The notes below the pieces were generated by a model. The model ran no database searches. It was not told where the DNA came from and saw nothing but the letters and a program-made list of their open reading frames with translations. From IMG/VR virus record IMGVR_UViG_3300046542_000227, positions 1-64,000 of that record: a DNA stretch of 64,000 nucleotides; one strand, 5' to 3'. The stretch comes from a virus. A program made the position numbers and the translations under genes. Below, in pieces: positions 27,405 to 36,147 of the stretch (its first letter is position 1; each line of letters opens with the position of its first letter).

Positions 27405-28892
27405 TTAAGCAGCCAGCGGCATCGAAACAGGCAGGACCTTCGCACCGGAAGCAGCCTTGGCAGCGTTCAACTGCATCGCAGCAGCCTTGAGCGTTGCTTG
27501 CTGTTCTTTCGGCAACCAGTACGGCACGTACAGACCCTTACGCATGCGCAGCAGGTCCATGGTGGACAGGAACGGGTTCTTGTGCATGTGCTCTTCTTCT
27601 TCGAAGACCCAGAAGCCACGGGTGTTCAGCAGAACGTCCCAGTCATAGCCGATGGCCTTGAGGTCCGCATACAATTCGCCTGGTGTGGTGAACACCTGCT
27701 CTTCGTCGGTACGGTGGAACTGGATCAGCTGGAGCATCTCCGATTGGATCTCGGTCGCCCGGCGCAGTTTCGAGTCAGCGTTAAGCTTGGCACGCACGGT
27801 GGTACGGGACAGGCCGGTGTCTGGTACGAGTTCGAGGAAGTAGTTGAGGTTGTTACCACCGATACCGAAACCGTTTTCACGGCAGTAGTGGAACTCGGTC
27901 AAGCTAGGCAGGTAACCTTCGGTTTGCGACATGATCAACGGCATGACCATACCGGTGATACCACCCTTGCCACGCAGGTTCTGGATTTCCAGCAGCTTGA
28001 GGTCGGCGTCGCCTTCCATTGCTGTCTTGTTGTCCAGTGGGTACTGCGGCATCTTCTCTTTGTTCACGAGCGGTTTGTTGCTCATGATGTCCCACACGTT
28101 GTGCGGCATCGAGTAGAAGCCTGGACCTACACCTTTAATGACGGTGTCGCGCTTCATGTGGCTGAGGTTACGCTTGTCGGTTGGGTACATCTCCATGTTG
28201 ATGATGTCGCCGACATGCGCGGTGAGGATGATGTACGAGCCGGTTTGGCTGACGATAGTAGGCAGCTGGTTGAACAGCTGGGTCTTCGCCTTGCCGCTGG
28301 TCATGGCATCGGTGTTGTTCTTGCTGTCACCGATCTTGTTCTTGTCGTACATGTCCTGCACTTCTTTGATCTGGAACTTCGAGAAGCTGTCGATCAGAAG
28401 CGAGGTAGGCACGTAAGCCTTGCGTTGCTCACCGTCCTTGTCCAAGAACGGAGTGGTGTAGGTGTGCTTCTTCGGATCTTTGGTCTTGTCGTAAACCACG
28501 TCACGGAAGAGCTTCATCAACACGTCGCCGGTGTAACGCGATAGGTCGGTGAAAGTGAAGAGATCGTCTTCTTCCCAGTTGATGCCTTTGAGCTCGTCAT
28601 AGGCCGCAGCGATGGTCTGGAAACGAACGATAGGGGACAGGGTACCCTCGGTGTCGTAAATCAAACCAGCAGCCGTCTGGAACGCACGGCGCATCATCGC
28701 CTGCATGAAGATCGCCAGAGCGGTCTTGAAGTTGTTAGGACGGGACGCGATGCCGGTCAGAGGACCGACGCCACCGTTGAAGATGGACTCGCCATGACGC
28801 CCACGTTCATAATGGCCTGTTGGAATATCCAACATACCGCCCACGTTCAGGGACGGGCGAAACAGAGGTTTATCGATTACTTTGCCGAACAT
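27405..28892 (-). CDS. uvsX: UvsX/RecA-like recombinase
   Basis: This 495-residue ATPase has the RecA-fold series. Walker A is at 47-57 (GIASRPNNFKT) and YDTEGT at 79-84 is the catalytic-Glu region. The Walker B strand TSLLIDSF lies at about 163-170, and SYIILTAHVGD follows. The C-terminal 200 residues are specific to the phiKZ-like version and contain HYCRENGFGIGGNNLNYF. Such proteins coat single-stranded DNA and drive strand exchange for recombination-dependent replication. A phage partner set (SbcC-like ATPase, RuvC-like resolvase, RNase HI) occurs in this window. AAGGA precedes the ATG. The Walker A is variant (NNFKT), as in other phage RecA relatives. Confidence 0.8.
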   Translation of the reverse strand: MFGKVIDKPLFRPSLNVGGMLDIPTGHYERGRHGESIFNGGVGPLTGIASRPNNFKTALAIFMQAMMRRAFQTAAGLIYDTEGTLSPIVRFQTIAAAYDELKGINWEEDDLFTFTDLSRYTGDVLMKLFRDVVYDKTKDPKKHTYTTPFLDKDGEQRKAYVPTSLLIDSFSKFQIKEVQDMYDKNKIGDSKNNTDAMTSGKAKTQLFNQLPTIVSQTGSYIILTAHVGDIINMEMYPTDKRNLSHMKRDTVIKGVGPGFYSMPHNVWDIMSNKPLVNKEKMPQYPLDNKTAMEGDADLKLLEIQNLRGKGGITGMVMPLIMSQTEGYLPSLTEFHYCRENGFGIGGNNLNYFLELVPDTGLSRTTVRAKLNADSKLRRATEIQSEMLQLIQFHRTDEEQVFTTPGELYADLKAIGYDWDVLLNTRGFWVFEEEEHMHKNPFLSTMDLLRMRKGLYVPYWLPKEQQATLKAAAMQLNAAKAASGAKVLPVSMPLAA

Positions 28893-28956
28893 GCAGTGGT
28901 CCTTACCTGGGTAGTGGTCAAGCTAACACCTAATAAACACGTGGCGTAGAAAGTTC

Positions 28957-28985
28957 TTGACTGGAATTAATTTGAGAACTATATT
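28957..28985 (+). promoter_or_regulatory. Early-type promoter (TTGACT-17-TATATT)
   Basis: -35 TTGACT (28957-28962), 17-base spacer, -10 TATATT (28980-28985). The spacer and -10 share GAATTAATNTGAGAACTATA with the promoter at 45737-45765. The ACTATATTG core also resembles the phiKZ early motif. It drives 29044-29469. Confidence 0.75.
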
Positions 28986-28991
28986 GTCAGT

Positions 28992-29012
28992 GTGATTAGG
29001 CAAACTAATCAC
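28992..29012 (+). promoter_or_regulatory. Conserved 5' leader hairpin
   Basis: GTGATTAG pairs with CTAATCAC around GCAAA, starting about seven bases after the -10 element, then a TCCTAAGG ribosome site. Hairpins at the same place follow the promoters at 45737 and 46190. Confidence 0.65.
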
Positions 29013-29043
29013 CACTCTAACCTTTCCTCCTAAGGAAAAACAT

Positions 29044-29469
29044 ATGTTTAAGTTTCACGAGTTTGTGCTGCTGGATTCGAACAACGCTGTTGAACTCAGC
29101 GATGTGAACGATCAGCTCTGGGTTAAAGAGTCGAAAGTAATTTCGGCTGCTACCAAGTCCGGCACGCGTACGATGAGTCACTGGCGTAAACGTGATATCG
29201 AAAACGATCTCACTGGCGATGCCCGTCTGACCTACGATGCACTGATTCAGGCTGAGTGTGGTTCTACTGCACCGGATGCTGAATACGAGTTCACCCATGA
29301 AGATGTGGTGCACCGTCTGCAGAAGTATCCAACCCACATGGTCTACCACGTCAAGGTTCCTAAGCTGCAACTGGAACGTGTGGTGATTGCTAAAGATGAA
29401 GACGCTATGGTTAACCATAGCTACGGCATCGGTGGGTTGTACTACCGACTGGTCACTGACCTGTCGTAA
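29044..29469 (+). CDS. Unknown early-type protein
   Basis: This 141-residue protein has its own strong promoter, leader hairpin and ribosome site (TCCTAAGGAAAAAC), so early and high expression is likely. It is acidic and mixed alpha/beta, with DVNDQLWVKESKVI, DVVHRLQKYPTHMVYHVKVP and a C-terminal YGIGGLYYRLVTDLS. No membrane segment, zinc site or catalytic motif is seen. Its promoter copies the one before the island at 45825. That suggests it belongs with host-takeover functions, but this is inference. A strong terminator follows. Confidence 0.7.
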   Translation: MFKFHEFVLLDSNNAVELSDVNDQLWVKESKVISAATKSGTRTMSHWRKRDIENDLTGDARLTYDALIQAECGSTAPDAEYEFTHEDVVHRLQKYPTHMVYHVKVPKLQLERVVIAKDEDAMVNHSYGIGGLYYRLVTDLS

Positions 29470-29476
29470 TTAGATT

Positions 29477-29505
29477 GGGAGCCTTCGGGCTCCCTTTCTT
29501 TTTTC
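29477..29505 (+). terminator. Rho-independent terminator
   Basis: Stem GGGAGCC/GGCTCCC with a TTCG loop, followed by TTTCTTTTTTC, directly after the early-type gene. Confidence 0.9.
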
Positions 29506-29516
29506 TTTTGCTTTCG

Positions 29517-29530
29517 TCATCCTATGAACT
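29517..29530 (+). promoter_or_regulatory. Candidate late promoter motif CATCCTATGAACT
   Basis: An identical 13-base motif (CATCCTATGAACT) occurs at 50265-50277. Both lie 35-45 bases before virion-like genes and carry the TATG core seen in phiKZ late promoters. Confidence 0.55.
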
Positions 29531-29558
29531 GAGCCAACACCGTCAAGGGATATACACC

Positions 29559-30449
29559 ATGTCGCTACTCCAAGAATACACCCCACAACCGGAAGTCGAA
29601 GAACCGGTAGCAGTAGAAGCTGAACCTAACGGGCTCGGTGACCTGCTCGAACTCTTCGAAACCGTTTCCGAAGAAGCCTTTACTGTTGGCGATGTCAACT
29701 CTTGGCTCCAACGTAAAGCGGCCAAGATCTCCGCCACCGTACGTGACAACTTCCGTACGCTGACCACCTTCAACTTCAAACGCCCTGAAGTGATCAACGT
29801 GCAACCGCTGGCGCGTAGCCTCGGCACGCGTGATTATACCGATCTGGTTGGTCTTGACGTCTACGTCCCTGTGGGCTTCCAGAACGAGCTGCTCGGTTAC
29901 GCCACTACACTGACCTCGGTTTCCCAACCATTGGCCGCTGGCGCGCTGACAGACGTCCTCCTGCCTGCACAGAAGTGTGTTGGCTACTACATCAACAACA
30001 CCGGTGAAGCAAACGAGACCCGTGAGTTGATTTGCAAGCCAAAAACCACCACTGGCGACATCGCCAAAGTGGTCCAGGCTGAATCGGCGTACTTCATTGC
30101 CGGTAACCACCGTGCGACTGCTCCGCTGGGCGATGTGTTCGAGAACAAGAACGCGATCATTACCACGGCTGACATGCTGAACAAGATCAACCACTCGCTG
30201 TGGCAGCAAGTGCCTCCTGAAAAGATCCAGGCTGAAGTTGAGAAGCTGTCCAAGCTATCCACCACGCTGCTGGGCCTGCTGGAAAACAACAGCGACAATA
30301 CCAGCGCCGTGTTCGTTAAGAGCATCGTCGGTCAACTGGTAGAAGTCGGTCGTTTCATCGAGTGGTATGCTACTCTGATGACTCGCTTGGGTGACTTCAC
30401 TTCAGCGATGAAGCTGAATGAGAAGAACCTGATCGATCTACAGCAATAA
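29559..30449 (+). CDS. Unknown virion-like protein
   Basis: The ATG at 29559 (MSLLQEYTPQPEVEEPVAVE) has AAGGGA upstream and gives 296 residues. The first 30 residues are acidic and Pro-rich, like a removable leader. A helical segment follows (LLELFETVSEEAFTVGDVN), then a beta/helical body with TRDYTDLVGLDVYVPVGFQ, and a final long helix (LMTRLGDFTSAMKLNEKNLI). Its position next to UvsX-like and SbcC-like genes is as in phiKZ. It has its own candidate late promoter and a shared terminator. An internal virion protein is possible. Confidence 0.6.
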   Translation: MSLLQEYTPQPEVEEPVAVEAEPNGLGDLLELFETVSEEAFTVGDVNSWLQRKAAKISATVRDNFRTLTTFNFKRPEVINVQPLARSLGTRDYTDLVGLDVYVPVGFQNELLGYATTLTSVSQPLAAGALTDVLLPAQKCVGYYINNTGEANETRELICKPKTTTGDIAKVVQAESAYFIAGNHRATAPLGDVFENKNAIITTADMLNKINHSLWQQVPPEKIQAEVEKLSKLSTTLLGLLENNSDNTSAVFVKSIVGQLVEVGRFIEWYATLMTRLGDFTSAMKLNEKNLIDLQQ

Positions 30450-30458
30450 GCGACATAG

Positions 30459-30484
30459 CGCCCTCCCCAGCGGGAGGGCGTTTA
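30459..30484. terminator. Bidirectional terminator with CATA/TATG flanks
   Basis: Stem CGCCCTCCC/GGGAGGGCG with a CAGC loop, flanked by GACATAG and TTTATGCCG, between convergent genes ending at 30449 and 30490. Confidence 0.85.
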
Positions 30485-30489
30485 TGCCG

Positions 30490-32985
30490 TCAGGCGATCT
30501 TGACCGTACGGTTGTACACAGTCGGTACCGTAATGTTGGTTGGATCCAGCACTACGACCTCAGCGTTGTTAAACGCACCATGAGTAGAGGAGAAGTGAGA
30601 GATGTAGATGAGCTGTGACACTTGACCCATCTCAATCATCTTCAACAGGAACGGAATCGTGTTCTGGCGATGTTGTTCGTCAAACGTGTTAGCGAACTCA
30701 TCCAGATACAGTGGCCACTCTTCCAAACCTAGGAACTTCATCAGGATCAACTTGAAGCCGAAGTTCACGATGTCACGTTGTGAACTACTGCCCCGAGCGA
30801 TGTCTGGTGCCATTACTGCCCCGTCACGTACTGACAACGGGAAGTAATAGTCAAGCTCATCGTTGTCTACCTTAGAAGGCAGCACTTCCAGCGGATACGT
30901 CCAGATCTCATCGATCACCGCGTTAACCAGCTTCACTACGTTCTGCATGAATCCATTCAGATAACGACCGATCAATCCACCAGTAGGTGACATGGCTTTA
31001 CTGAGCAGACCCAGATCACCGTGCCACTGTTTGGCTTCGTTGTGTTCCCGTTCGATATCCTTAAGGGTGTTCTCACGCATCTCAAAGCGATGCAGGTTAG
31101 TCTGTAGATCCGACAGACGCAAACTGGTGTGCTTGATCTCTTCATCGAAACCTTGCTTAACCAGATCGACGATCTGTGTGTTGACTTGTTGCATGTAGTC
31201 TTGCAGCTCGGACTGGATGGCAGTCAGGTCACGACCATAACGATCAACCTTCTGTACCACATAGCGCAGGCTGTTACCTACCTGCTCAACCCGGATGCGT
31301 TCATCGGCTACATTGTGAATCTTCGTTTCCAAAGCTTCTTGGTGTTTGCGTAGGAAGTCCGCATGTCCTAAGTCAGCCTCAGCATACCGCTTCAAGGTTT
31401 GCTTGATTTGATCTACACGCATCTGCGTGGTCATAAGCTTGATGTAGGTATCTTGCGCCTGTTGCCAACGTATGACGTCAGTTAGATGCTTACGTGGCTC
31501 AGTGAACATCATACGGCGTTGTACGGCCGTTTCCCACACTGGCTTATATTGATCGTACTGCCGAACCAATACACGGAAGCGATTGACGTAGGTCAAGTAG
31601 TCATCGTAATGATCGATGTATTCCTTGAGCTGCTCTTGCTCCGTCTCGATCGCCACGATGGTTTCATGCAGCTCTTTACAACGAGCCTCAGCCAACAACA
31701 CTTCGCTAGGCGATTGCCCCGGTACGAAACTGTGAGTACAATCAGGACACACGACTTCTGCACAACCACGCATCTGCGCCAGTCGTTGGGTGGCTGCGCT
31801 GTGACGATCACCCAGACTTTGCAGACGGGTTTTGTTCTCAGCGAAACGTAGACGCTTCTCCGTACCAGCCTGATGGTTAAAGCGATCGTCTTGGTTGACT
31901 GGGAACTCTTGGATCAAGTTCACCCATGACGACATCATTTCATCCAGCACACCCTTAGAGTGTGGCAAGACTTCGTGATGCACGATTGGCCATTCATTCG
32001 AATAGCCATTCATCCAACCACCCCACAACAGGAGCTGTTCTTCTAACTGGTGTAGTTCCTTTTCCAGATCACGAATCTGTTCTGGTGTACCGAAGTCAGA
32101 CTCTGGGACTTTCTGCCGTTGGATCTCATCGAGTTCCTGCGCCAGCTCTTCCATGACCGACTTGGTCATCTGGGCACGGTGGTCAGCCACTTGGATCTGA
32201 CCTTCTAGATCCGAGCGCGAACGGATGCCGTACAACACAGCTTCATTCGGTTGGGTTTCCAGTTGACGCTTAGCCCGACGACGGATGTCATTGTAGCGAG
32301 CATTGAAGTCAATCACGTTACCACGACCAATCGGTTCGTTACCCCGAGTCCGGTACAGTTGCTGCAGACGTTCGGTCAACGCATGGATCTGTGTGCGATA
32401 ACCATTCATCTCAGCATCGCTAGGCAAGTCGATGTGTTCGTTCGCCATGCGCTTAGCTTTGTGGTTGATTACCCCACGTGCATCCGACAGATGAGACTTC
32501 ACGCTATTGAAACGGCTGAAGGCGTAAGTCAGATCGATCGGCGACATCCGGGTCAGCCACTCACGACGCTTGGCTGTGGTCATCCCGGTAAATGGTGTGA
32601 GACCGATCAGGATCTCGTGGATAGCCCGGTCCATACCGAACTGCTTGAGCACCAGATCTTTCTGGACAGCGAATGTACCACCGGGGTTCATCTCGGTGAC
32701 GCCGTCTTCTATAAAGCTGTGCTTACCTGTGCCGGTGCCACCGTAGGTAGACTTCAGCACGTAGCTGTGGTGGTTGTGTGTGCAGTGGAATTCCTTAACC
32801 CCACCGGCTTCGAATTGATCCTTAGCCGCTGGGCATGGGGTGAGTTCTTCTAACACCGAAGACTTCCCAGAACCGTTACTCCCCAACAACAACAGAATGT
32901 CACGTTCAGGTGTCCATTCAAAATAACGAATGTTCGACAACATTAAACGTTTGTAGTTTACAAGGATCAGTCTCGTGATCTTCAT
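30490..32985 (-). CDS. SbcC/Rad50-like ATPase (T4 gp46-like recombination nuclease subunit)
   Basis: This 831-residue protein has the split ABC ATPase of SMC-type nucleases. Walker A is GSNGSGKSS at 35-43. Long charged coiled coils lie at about 165-400 and 430-720, with a zinc-hook-like VVCPDC turn at 411-416 between them. The C-terminal half has the signature GSSSQRD (about 732-738), Walker B WPLYLDEF (about 757-764) and the H-loop ISHFSS (His797). Partners are usually a Mre11/SbcD/gp47 nuclease, which is not in this window. It should process ends for recombination-dependent replication. The ATG has no clear ribosome site. Confidence 0.85.
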   Translation of the reverse strand: MKITRLILVNYKRLMLSNIRYFEWTPERDILLLLGSNGSGKSSVLEELTPCPAAKDQFEAGGVKEFHCTHNHHSYVLKSTYGGTGTGKHSFIEDGVTEMNPGGTFAVQKDLVLKQFGMDRAIHEILIGLTPFTGMTTAKRREWLTRMSPIDLTYAFSRFNSVKSHLSDARGVINHKAKRMANEHIDLPSDAEMNGYRTQIHALTERLQQLYRTRGNEPIGRGNVIDFNARYNDIRRRAKRQLETQPNEAVLYGIRSRSDLEGQIQVADHRAQMTKSVMEELAQELDEIQRQKVPESDFGTPEQIRDLEKELHQLEEQLLLWGGWMNGYSNEWPIVHHEVLPHSKGVLDEMMSSWVNLIQEFPVNQDDRFNHQAGTEKRLRFAENKTRLQSLGDRHSAATQRLAQMRGCAEVVCPDCTHSFVPGQSPSEVLLAEARCKELHETIVAIETEQEQLKEYIDHYDDYLTYVNRFRVLVRQYDQYKPVWETAVQRRMMFTEPRKHLTDVIRWQQAQDTYIKLMTTQMRVDQIKQTLKRYAEADLGHADFLRKHQEALETKIHNVADERIRVEQVGNSLRYVVQKVDRYGRDLTAIQSELQDYMQQVNTQIVDLVKQGFDEEIKHTSLRLSDLQTNLHRFEMRENTLKDIEREHNEAKQWHGDLGLLSKAMSPTGGLIGRYLNGFMQNVVKLVNAVIDEIWTYPLEVLPSKVDNDELDYYFPLSVRDGAVMAPDIARGSSSQRDIVNFGFKLILMKFLGLEEWPLYLDEFANTFDEQHRQNTIPFLLKMIEMGQVSQLIYISHFSSTHGAFNNAEVVVLDPTNITVPTVYNRTVKIA

Positions 32986-33014
32986 GGTCTGGGCGATCCA
33001 GCTTTACTAATGGT

Positions 33015-33034
33015 TATATACAAGATAACAGCCG
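33015..33034. promoter_or_regulatory. Candidate divergent promoter region
   Basis: An AT-rich stretch (TATATACAAGATAA) lies between divergent starts at 32985 and 33055. The minus strand reads TTGTATATAACC, similar to TGTATATAACGG at 48131, and the plus strand has TATATA about 35 bases before the ATG. Confidence 0.35.
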
Positions 33035-33054
33035 CGTATTTTTAAGAGGTTACC

Positions 33055-33864
33055 ATGGAGAGTGTTTTCAAGCTCTACAGCATCGGTTACGTTGCAGAGA
33101 ACAAACCCCGTACTGATCGTTTCGTAAACGTCTTGTCGGTAGAAGACGCTGGCGCCACCGATGGCGAGGTAACCTTCAATCCAGAGAAGACTGTCCTTAA
33201 AGGTCAGGACAAAGATGGTAAGCAGTTCGATGTGAGTGCAACTACTGACACCACGCTGAACTGTGAATGGTTGCCATCTGGGTCTAATCGCTTTACACCA
33301 CCGGACGTAGTCCGAGGTGAACTGGTTGAGATCTTCCGTCTAGGGGATACCGATCAATACTTCTGGCGCTGCATGGGTCTGCGCGATAACCTGCGTACTC
33401 TGGAGACCGTGATCTTCGCCTTCTCTGGTTCTCCTGAAGCCGGTACAGGACCACTGAACCTAGAGCGTTGCTACTTCATCGAGATCTCGACACATGAAGG
33501 TCTGGTAACGTTCTCGACTGCTCAGGCGAATGGTGAGCCCTTTGTCTTCACCACGCAGTACAACACCAAAGAAGGCACCTTCCTTCTAACCGACGACATC
33601 GACAACAGCTTCTTCCTCGACTGTAAAGAACGTTGGTGGAAGATGATCAACGCTGACGGTTCGATGTTCGAGCTGAATAAGAAGAAGATCCTGATCTCTG
33701 CCGATGAAGAGATCCAACTTAAGTGTGGTGGCTCTACGTACATCATGAAACCTCAGGACATCTCCATGAAGTCTACTCGGGTATTCGTCGATGGTGGTGG
33801 CACGACATGGGAACAAGTCGGTGCTGGTCTGAACGTCAGCGGTCCTAAGTACACCTTCGCTTAA
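33055..33864 (+). CDS. Baseplate central spike (gp5/VgrG-like, without lysozyme)
   Basis: This 269-residue protein is followed by a PAAR tip gene, the usual order for a contractile-tail spike. Residues about 75-175 have an OB-fold pattern (PDVVRGELVEIFRLGDTDQY). From about 180 on come short alternating hydrophobic strands typical of the spike beta-helix: NSFFLDCKERWWKMIN, SMFELNKKKILISADEEIQL, then CGGSTYIMKPQDISMKS. The end (GGGTTWEQVGAGLNVSG) would sit under the tip. There is no lysozyme domain, unlike T4 gp5. AGAGGT lies before the ATG and the PAAR gene starts 12 bases after the stop. The identification rests on order plus pattern. Confidence 0.65.
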   Translation: MESVFKLYSIGYVAENKPRTDRFVNVLSVEDAGATDGEVTFNPEKTVLKGQDKDGKQFDVSATTDTTLNCEWLPSGSNRFTPPDVVRGELVEIFRLGDTDQYFWRCMGLRDNLRTLETVIFAFSGSPEAGTGPLNLERCYFIEISTHEGLVTFSTAQANGEPFVFTTQYNTKEGTFLLTDDIDNSFFLDCKERWWKMINADGSMFELNKKKILISADEEIQLKCGGSTYIMKPQDISMKSTRVFVDGGGTTWEQVGAGLNVSGPKYTFA

Positions 33865-33876
33865 GGGGTTTTACAG

Positions 33877-34143
33877 ATGCCTAACGTATCGCTCGTAGGA
33901 GAGTCTCAAGCTGGTGGCGTTATCTCTGGACCGGGTTCTGCTAAAATGACCGTGGGTGGTAAGCCAGTGTCTCTGGTGGGGGATGACGTAGCACCTCACG
34001 GCAGTGGTGTGCATCAAGGACCCAAGATGATCGCAGGTTCTGGTAAACTTACCGTCGGTGGTATCCCGGTGGTGATTCAAGGCAGTGCGGCGAGCTGTGG
34101 TCATACGGCCAATGGTAACCCGAAGATGTCTGTAGGTGGTTAA
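33877..34143 (+). CDS. PAAR-type spike tip protein
   Basis: This 88-residue protein sharpens the end of contractile-tail spikes. It carries the PAAR-family pattern of Gly-rich turns: SLVGESQAGGVISGPGS, KMTVGGKPVSLVGDDVAPHG, KLTVGGIPVVIQG and a final NPKMSVGG. His41, His46, Cys74 and His76 (APHGSGVH and SCGH) are placed to bind the structural metal ion, as in known PAAR tips. AAGGGG precedes the ATG and the spike gene is directly upstream. The length is typical of single-domain PAAR proteins with no toxin extension. Confidence 0.88.
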   Translation: MPNVSLVGESQAGGVISGPGSAKMTVGGKPVSLVGDDVAPHGSGVHQGPKMIAGSGKLTVGGIPVVIQGSAASCGHTANGNPKMSVGG

Positions 34144-34150
34144 CGACATA

Positions 34151-34178
34151 AAGCCCCTCCCCGCTACGGGAGGGGCTT
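34151..34178. terminator. Bidirectional terminator with CATAA/TTATG flanks
   Basis: Stem AAGCCCCTCCC/GGGAGGGGCTT, preceded by GACATA and followed by ATGCTG, between convergent genes ending at 34143 and 34187. Confidence 0.85.
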
Positions 34179-34186
34179 ATGCTGCA

Positions 34187-34600
34187 TCAGTGGGTTGGTA
34201 ATGGACATTGCTCGTTAATGCAATAGCGCATGAGATGGTTGATGTCCTCGCGGAGAACTTCATCCTCGCCATACTTCAGCCAGCATGGAGTATTCTTGAG
34301 CACGCGTGCGATGTAAACATCTAAGCGCTCCCCGTCAATCCGATGGATGGGAAGAATATGGCTCCAGACGTAAGGTGCAACGAACACAGAGAACTGCATG
34401 CATCGCACATCACGTGTTAGGTTGAATGCTTCATTAACCTGACTGAGTCGCTCCTTGTCGTCTTCGTGGCACTCTGCGAAACGAGCGTAAAGTGACGACA
34501 GCAGACTCATTCTTCTGAAGTCACTTGGCGTTTTGTTCCACAAAGCGATCCAGCCGCGTTCCAACAGACCGGGGCGCTTCTTCGGGGTTGGTAATAGCAT
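34187..34600 (-). CDS. Unknown small protein
   Basis: This 137-residue protein starts MLLPTPKKRPGLLERGWIAL. It is mostly helical with a Cys-containing C-terminus (LMRYCINEQCPLPTH). The middle contains FARFAECHEDDKERLSQ-type charged helices and FVAPYVWSHILPIH. No domain is recognised. It is 15 bases downstream of the RNase HI gene and probably shares its transcript. A TAGG-type ribosome site is weak. Confidence 0.55.
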   Translation of the reverse strand: MLLPTPKKRPGLLERGWIALWNKTPSDFRRMSLLSSLYARFAECHEDDKERLSQVNEAFNLTRDVRCMQFSVFVAPYVWSHILPIHRIDGERLDVYIARVLKNTPCWLKYGEDEVLREDINHLMRYCINEQCPLPTH

Positions 34601-34615
34601 GTTGGTTGCCTATCG

Positions 34616-36094
34616 TCATTTCTTGAGAATGAACTGAGTATAAGGGCAAGTGTAAATCAACACACCCTCACTCGAATCCACCACGGTGGTGAAGGAATAG
34701 CACAGCGGGCCATTGGCAACGACCAGGACCGAGACCTTTGGCTCAGACTCAGCAATACGTGCCAGGGTATTACGAACTGGAATGTCCAGCCCTAGTACCA
34801 ATTTTAGCTTTACGTCAACGCCATTGATTACCGCAGGGACCTCAATGAAAGGCGTGTTATTGGTTATGGCCGCGTGCAGTTTATTTACAGGCTTTTTCTT
34901 GCCTTCCTGATGGACGTAAAAGAGATCAGCAGTGATGTCAATCACCGTAACCCCTTTACCAACGTTGCCGTTGCAGTAGTCGTCCAATTGCTGCTTCAGG
35001 ACGCCAAAGAGTTTCACTGCTTCGTACGCCTGCTTAGGCGGACTTAGTGTCTTACTGATCAGCGTGTCATCTGGCGCTACAGTCGCCTGGATGTTCTTCA
35101 GTTTGGCGAAACCGGCGCTCCCCATTTCCAGGTAACGCTTGCGCATGTTCGGCGTAAGGACATTATCCAGACGTACGATAGCGGGTTGCGAATACTGCGA
35201 AGGGTGTTCCCGCCGGTGGTTATCCATTAACTCTTCCAGGTACGGATCACGCTCCGGGGTCTTGAGGATACAGAACACGGCTTCGGCCAAACGTCTACCC
35301 AAGATCAGATCGGTTTTAGCGATCTTATCCAAGGTGCTGTCGGTTTGCTTATGGCCGTACGAATGAGCACGACCCAGCGAATACATGCAGTAGTAATTGC
35401 CTGCGTCCAGCGGCATGGACCCAGATACGTCGAACAACAGGCGGGTCCGTTGCAATAACGGATTAGCTGCTTCGATCTTGTTCGCTTGGTGGATCTCGGC
35501 GTACGTAACCGACACCTTCTCTGTTCGATATGCTGAACCCAAGAGCGCATTGCCATCGGCGCATTCGTTGCCCCGGTGACCATTATGCCCCTTGATCCAT
35601 TCAATCTCCAGGTTACGTCCTGCAGCCAACCATTCGTCTTTGACGGTGATCAACTGCTCCCAGTATTCCCGGTTTGCAACTGGAGAGCCATCGGCTTTGA
35701 TCCAGTCGTTCTTAATCCATTTAGGTACTGTCTTGAACAGGTTTGCCTGTACGTATTGACTGTCGGTGTAAACCAGCAGTTTCTGGACGTCGGCTTCCTT
35801 GGCGATTTCGAAGGTTTCAATAACAGCTTGCAGCTCAGCGACGTTGTTCGTCACTTTCCGGGCAGGGACAGTTGCGTAAGCATCCACGTAGGCAACAACA
35901 GCGCAGCTCTCGGCGAGCGGCACCTCTTTGTAACCTGTAGGGGTGGGTAGTTGTTTTTCCCCTCGTGCGTGCTCCAATGCGCCTGCGGTGTACACATAGG
36001 CGTGTACACCCCAACCGGCCAGTCCACGACGGAAGCTCCCGTCTGCGTAGGCCACCATGCCTACATTAGTGGGCGTAGTCGATTCAGTGCTCAT
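34616..36094 (-). CDS. RNase HI with long C-terminal extension
   Basis: Residues about 12-190 of this 492-residue protein are an RNase HI domain: YADGSF (Asp18), NNVAELQAV (Glu87), LVYTDSQYV (Asp111), and IKGHNGHRGNECADGNA (His173, Asp180). All four catalytic acidic residues are present. It removes RNA from RNA-DNA hybrids, such as primers or R-loops made by phage polymerases. The remaining 300 residues have no domain I recognise and contain TRLLFDVSGSMPLDAGNYYC and a C-terminal beta region ending in YTCPYTQFILKK. Fusion of RNase HI with such an extension also occurs in phiKZ-like genomes, as far as I recall. AAGGA lies upstream of the ATG. Confidence 0.85.
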   Translation of the reverse strand: MSTESTTPTNVGMVAYADGSFRRGLAGWGVHAYVYTAGALEHARGEKQLPTPTGYKEVPLAESCAVVAYVDAYATVPARKVTNNVAELQAVIETFEIAKEADVQKLLVYTDSQYVQANLFKTVPKWIKNDWIKADGSPVANREYWEQLITVKDEWLAAGRNLEIEWIKGHNGHRGNECADGNALLGSAYRTEKVSVTYAEIHQANKIEAANPLLQRTRLLFDVSGSMPLDAGNYYCMYSLGRAHSYGHKQTDSTLDKIAKTDLILGRRLAEAVFCILKTPERDPYLEELMDNHRREHPSQYSQPAIVRLDNVLTPNMRKRYLEMGSAGFAKLKNIQATVAPDDTLISKTLSPPKQAYEAVKLFGVLKQQLDDYCNGNVGKGVTVIDITADLFYVHQEGKKKPVNKLHAAITNNTPFIEVPAVINGVDVKLKLVLGLDIPVRNTLARIAESEPKVSVLVVANGPLCYSFTTVVDSSEGVLIYTCPYTQFILKK

Positions 36095-36147
36095 CTCACG
36101 GCATCCTTAAATTCAAAATATCTACACAATTTTGGGGATGCGTAGAT

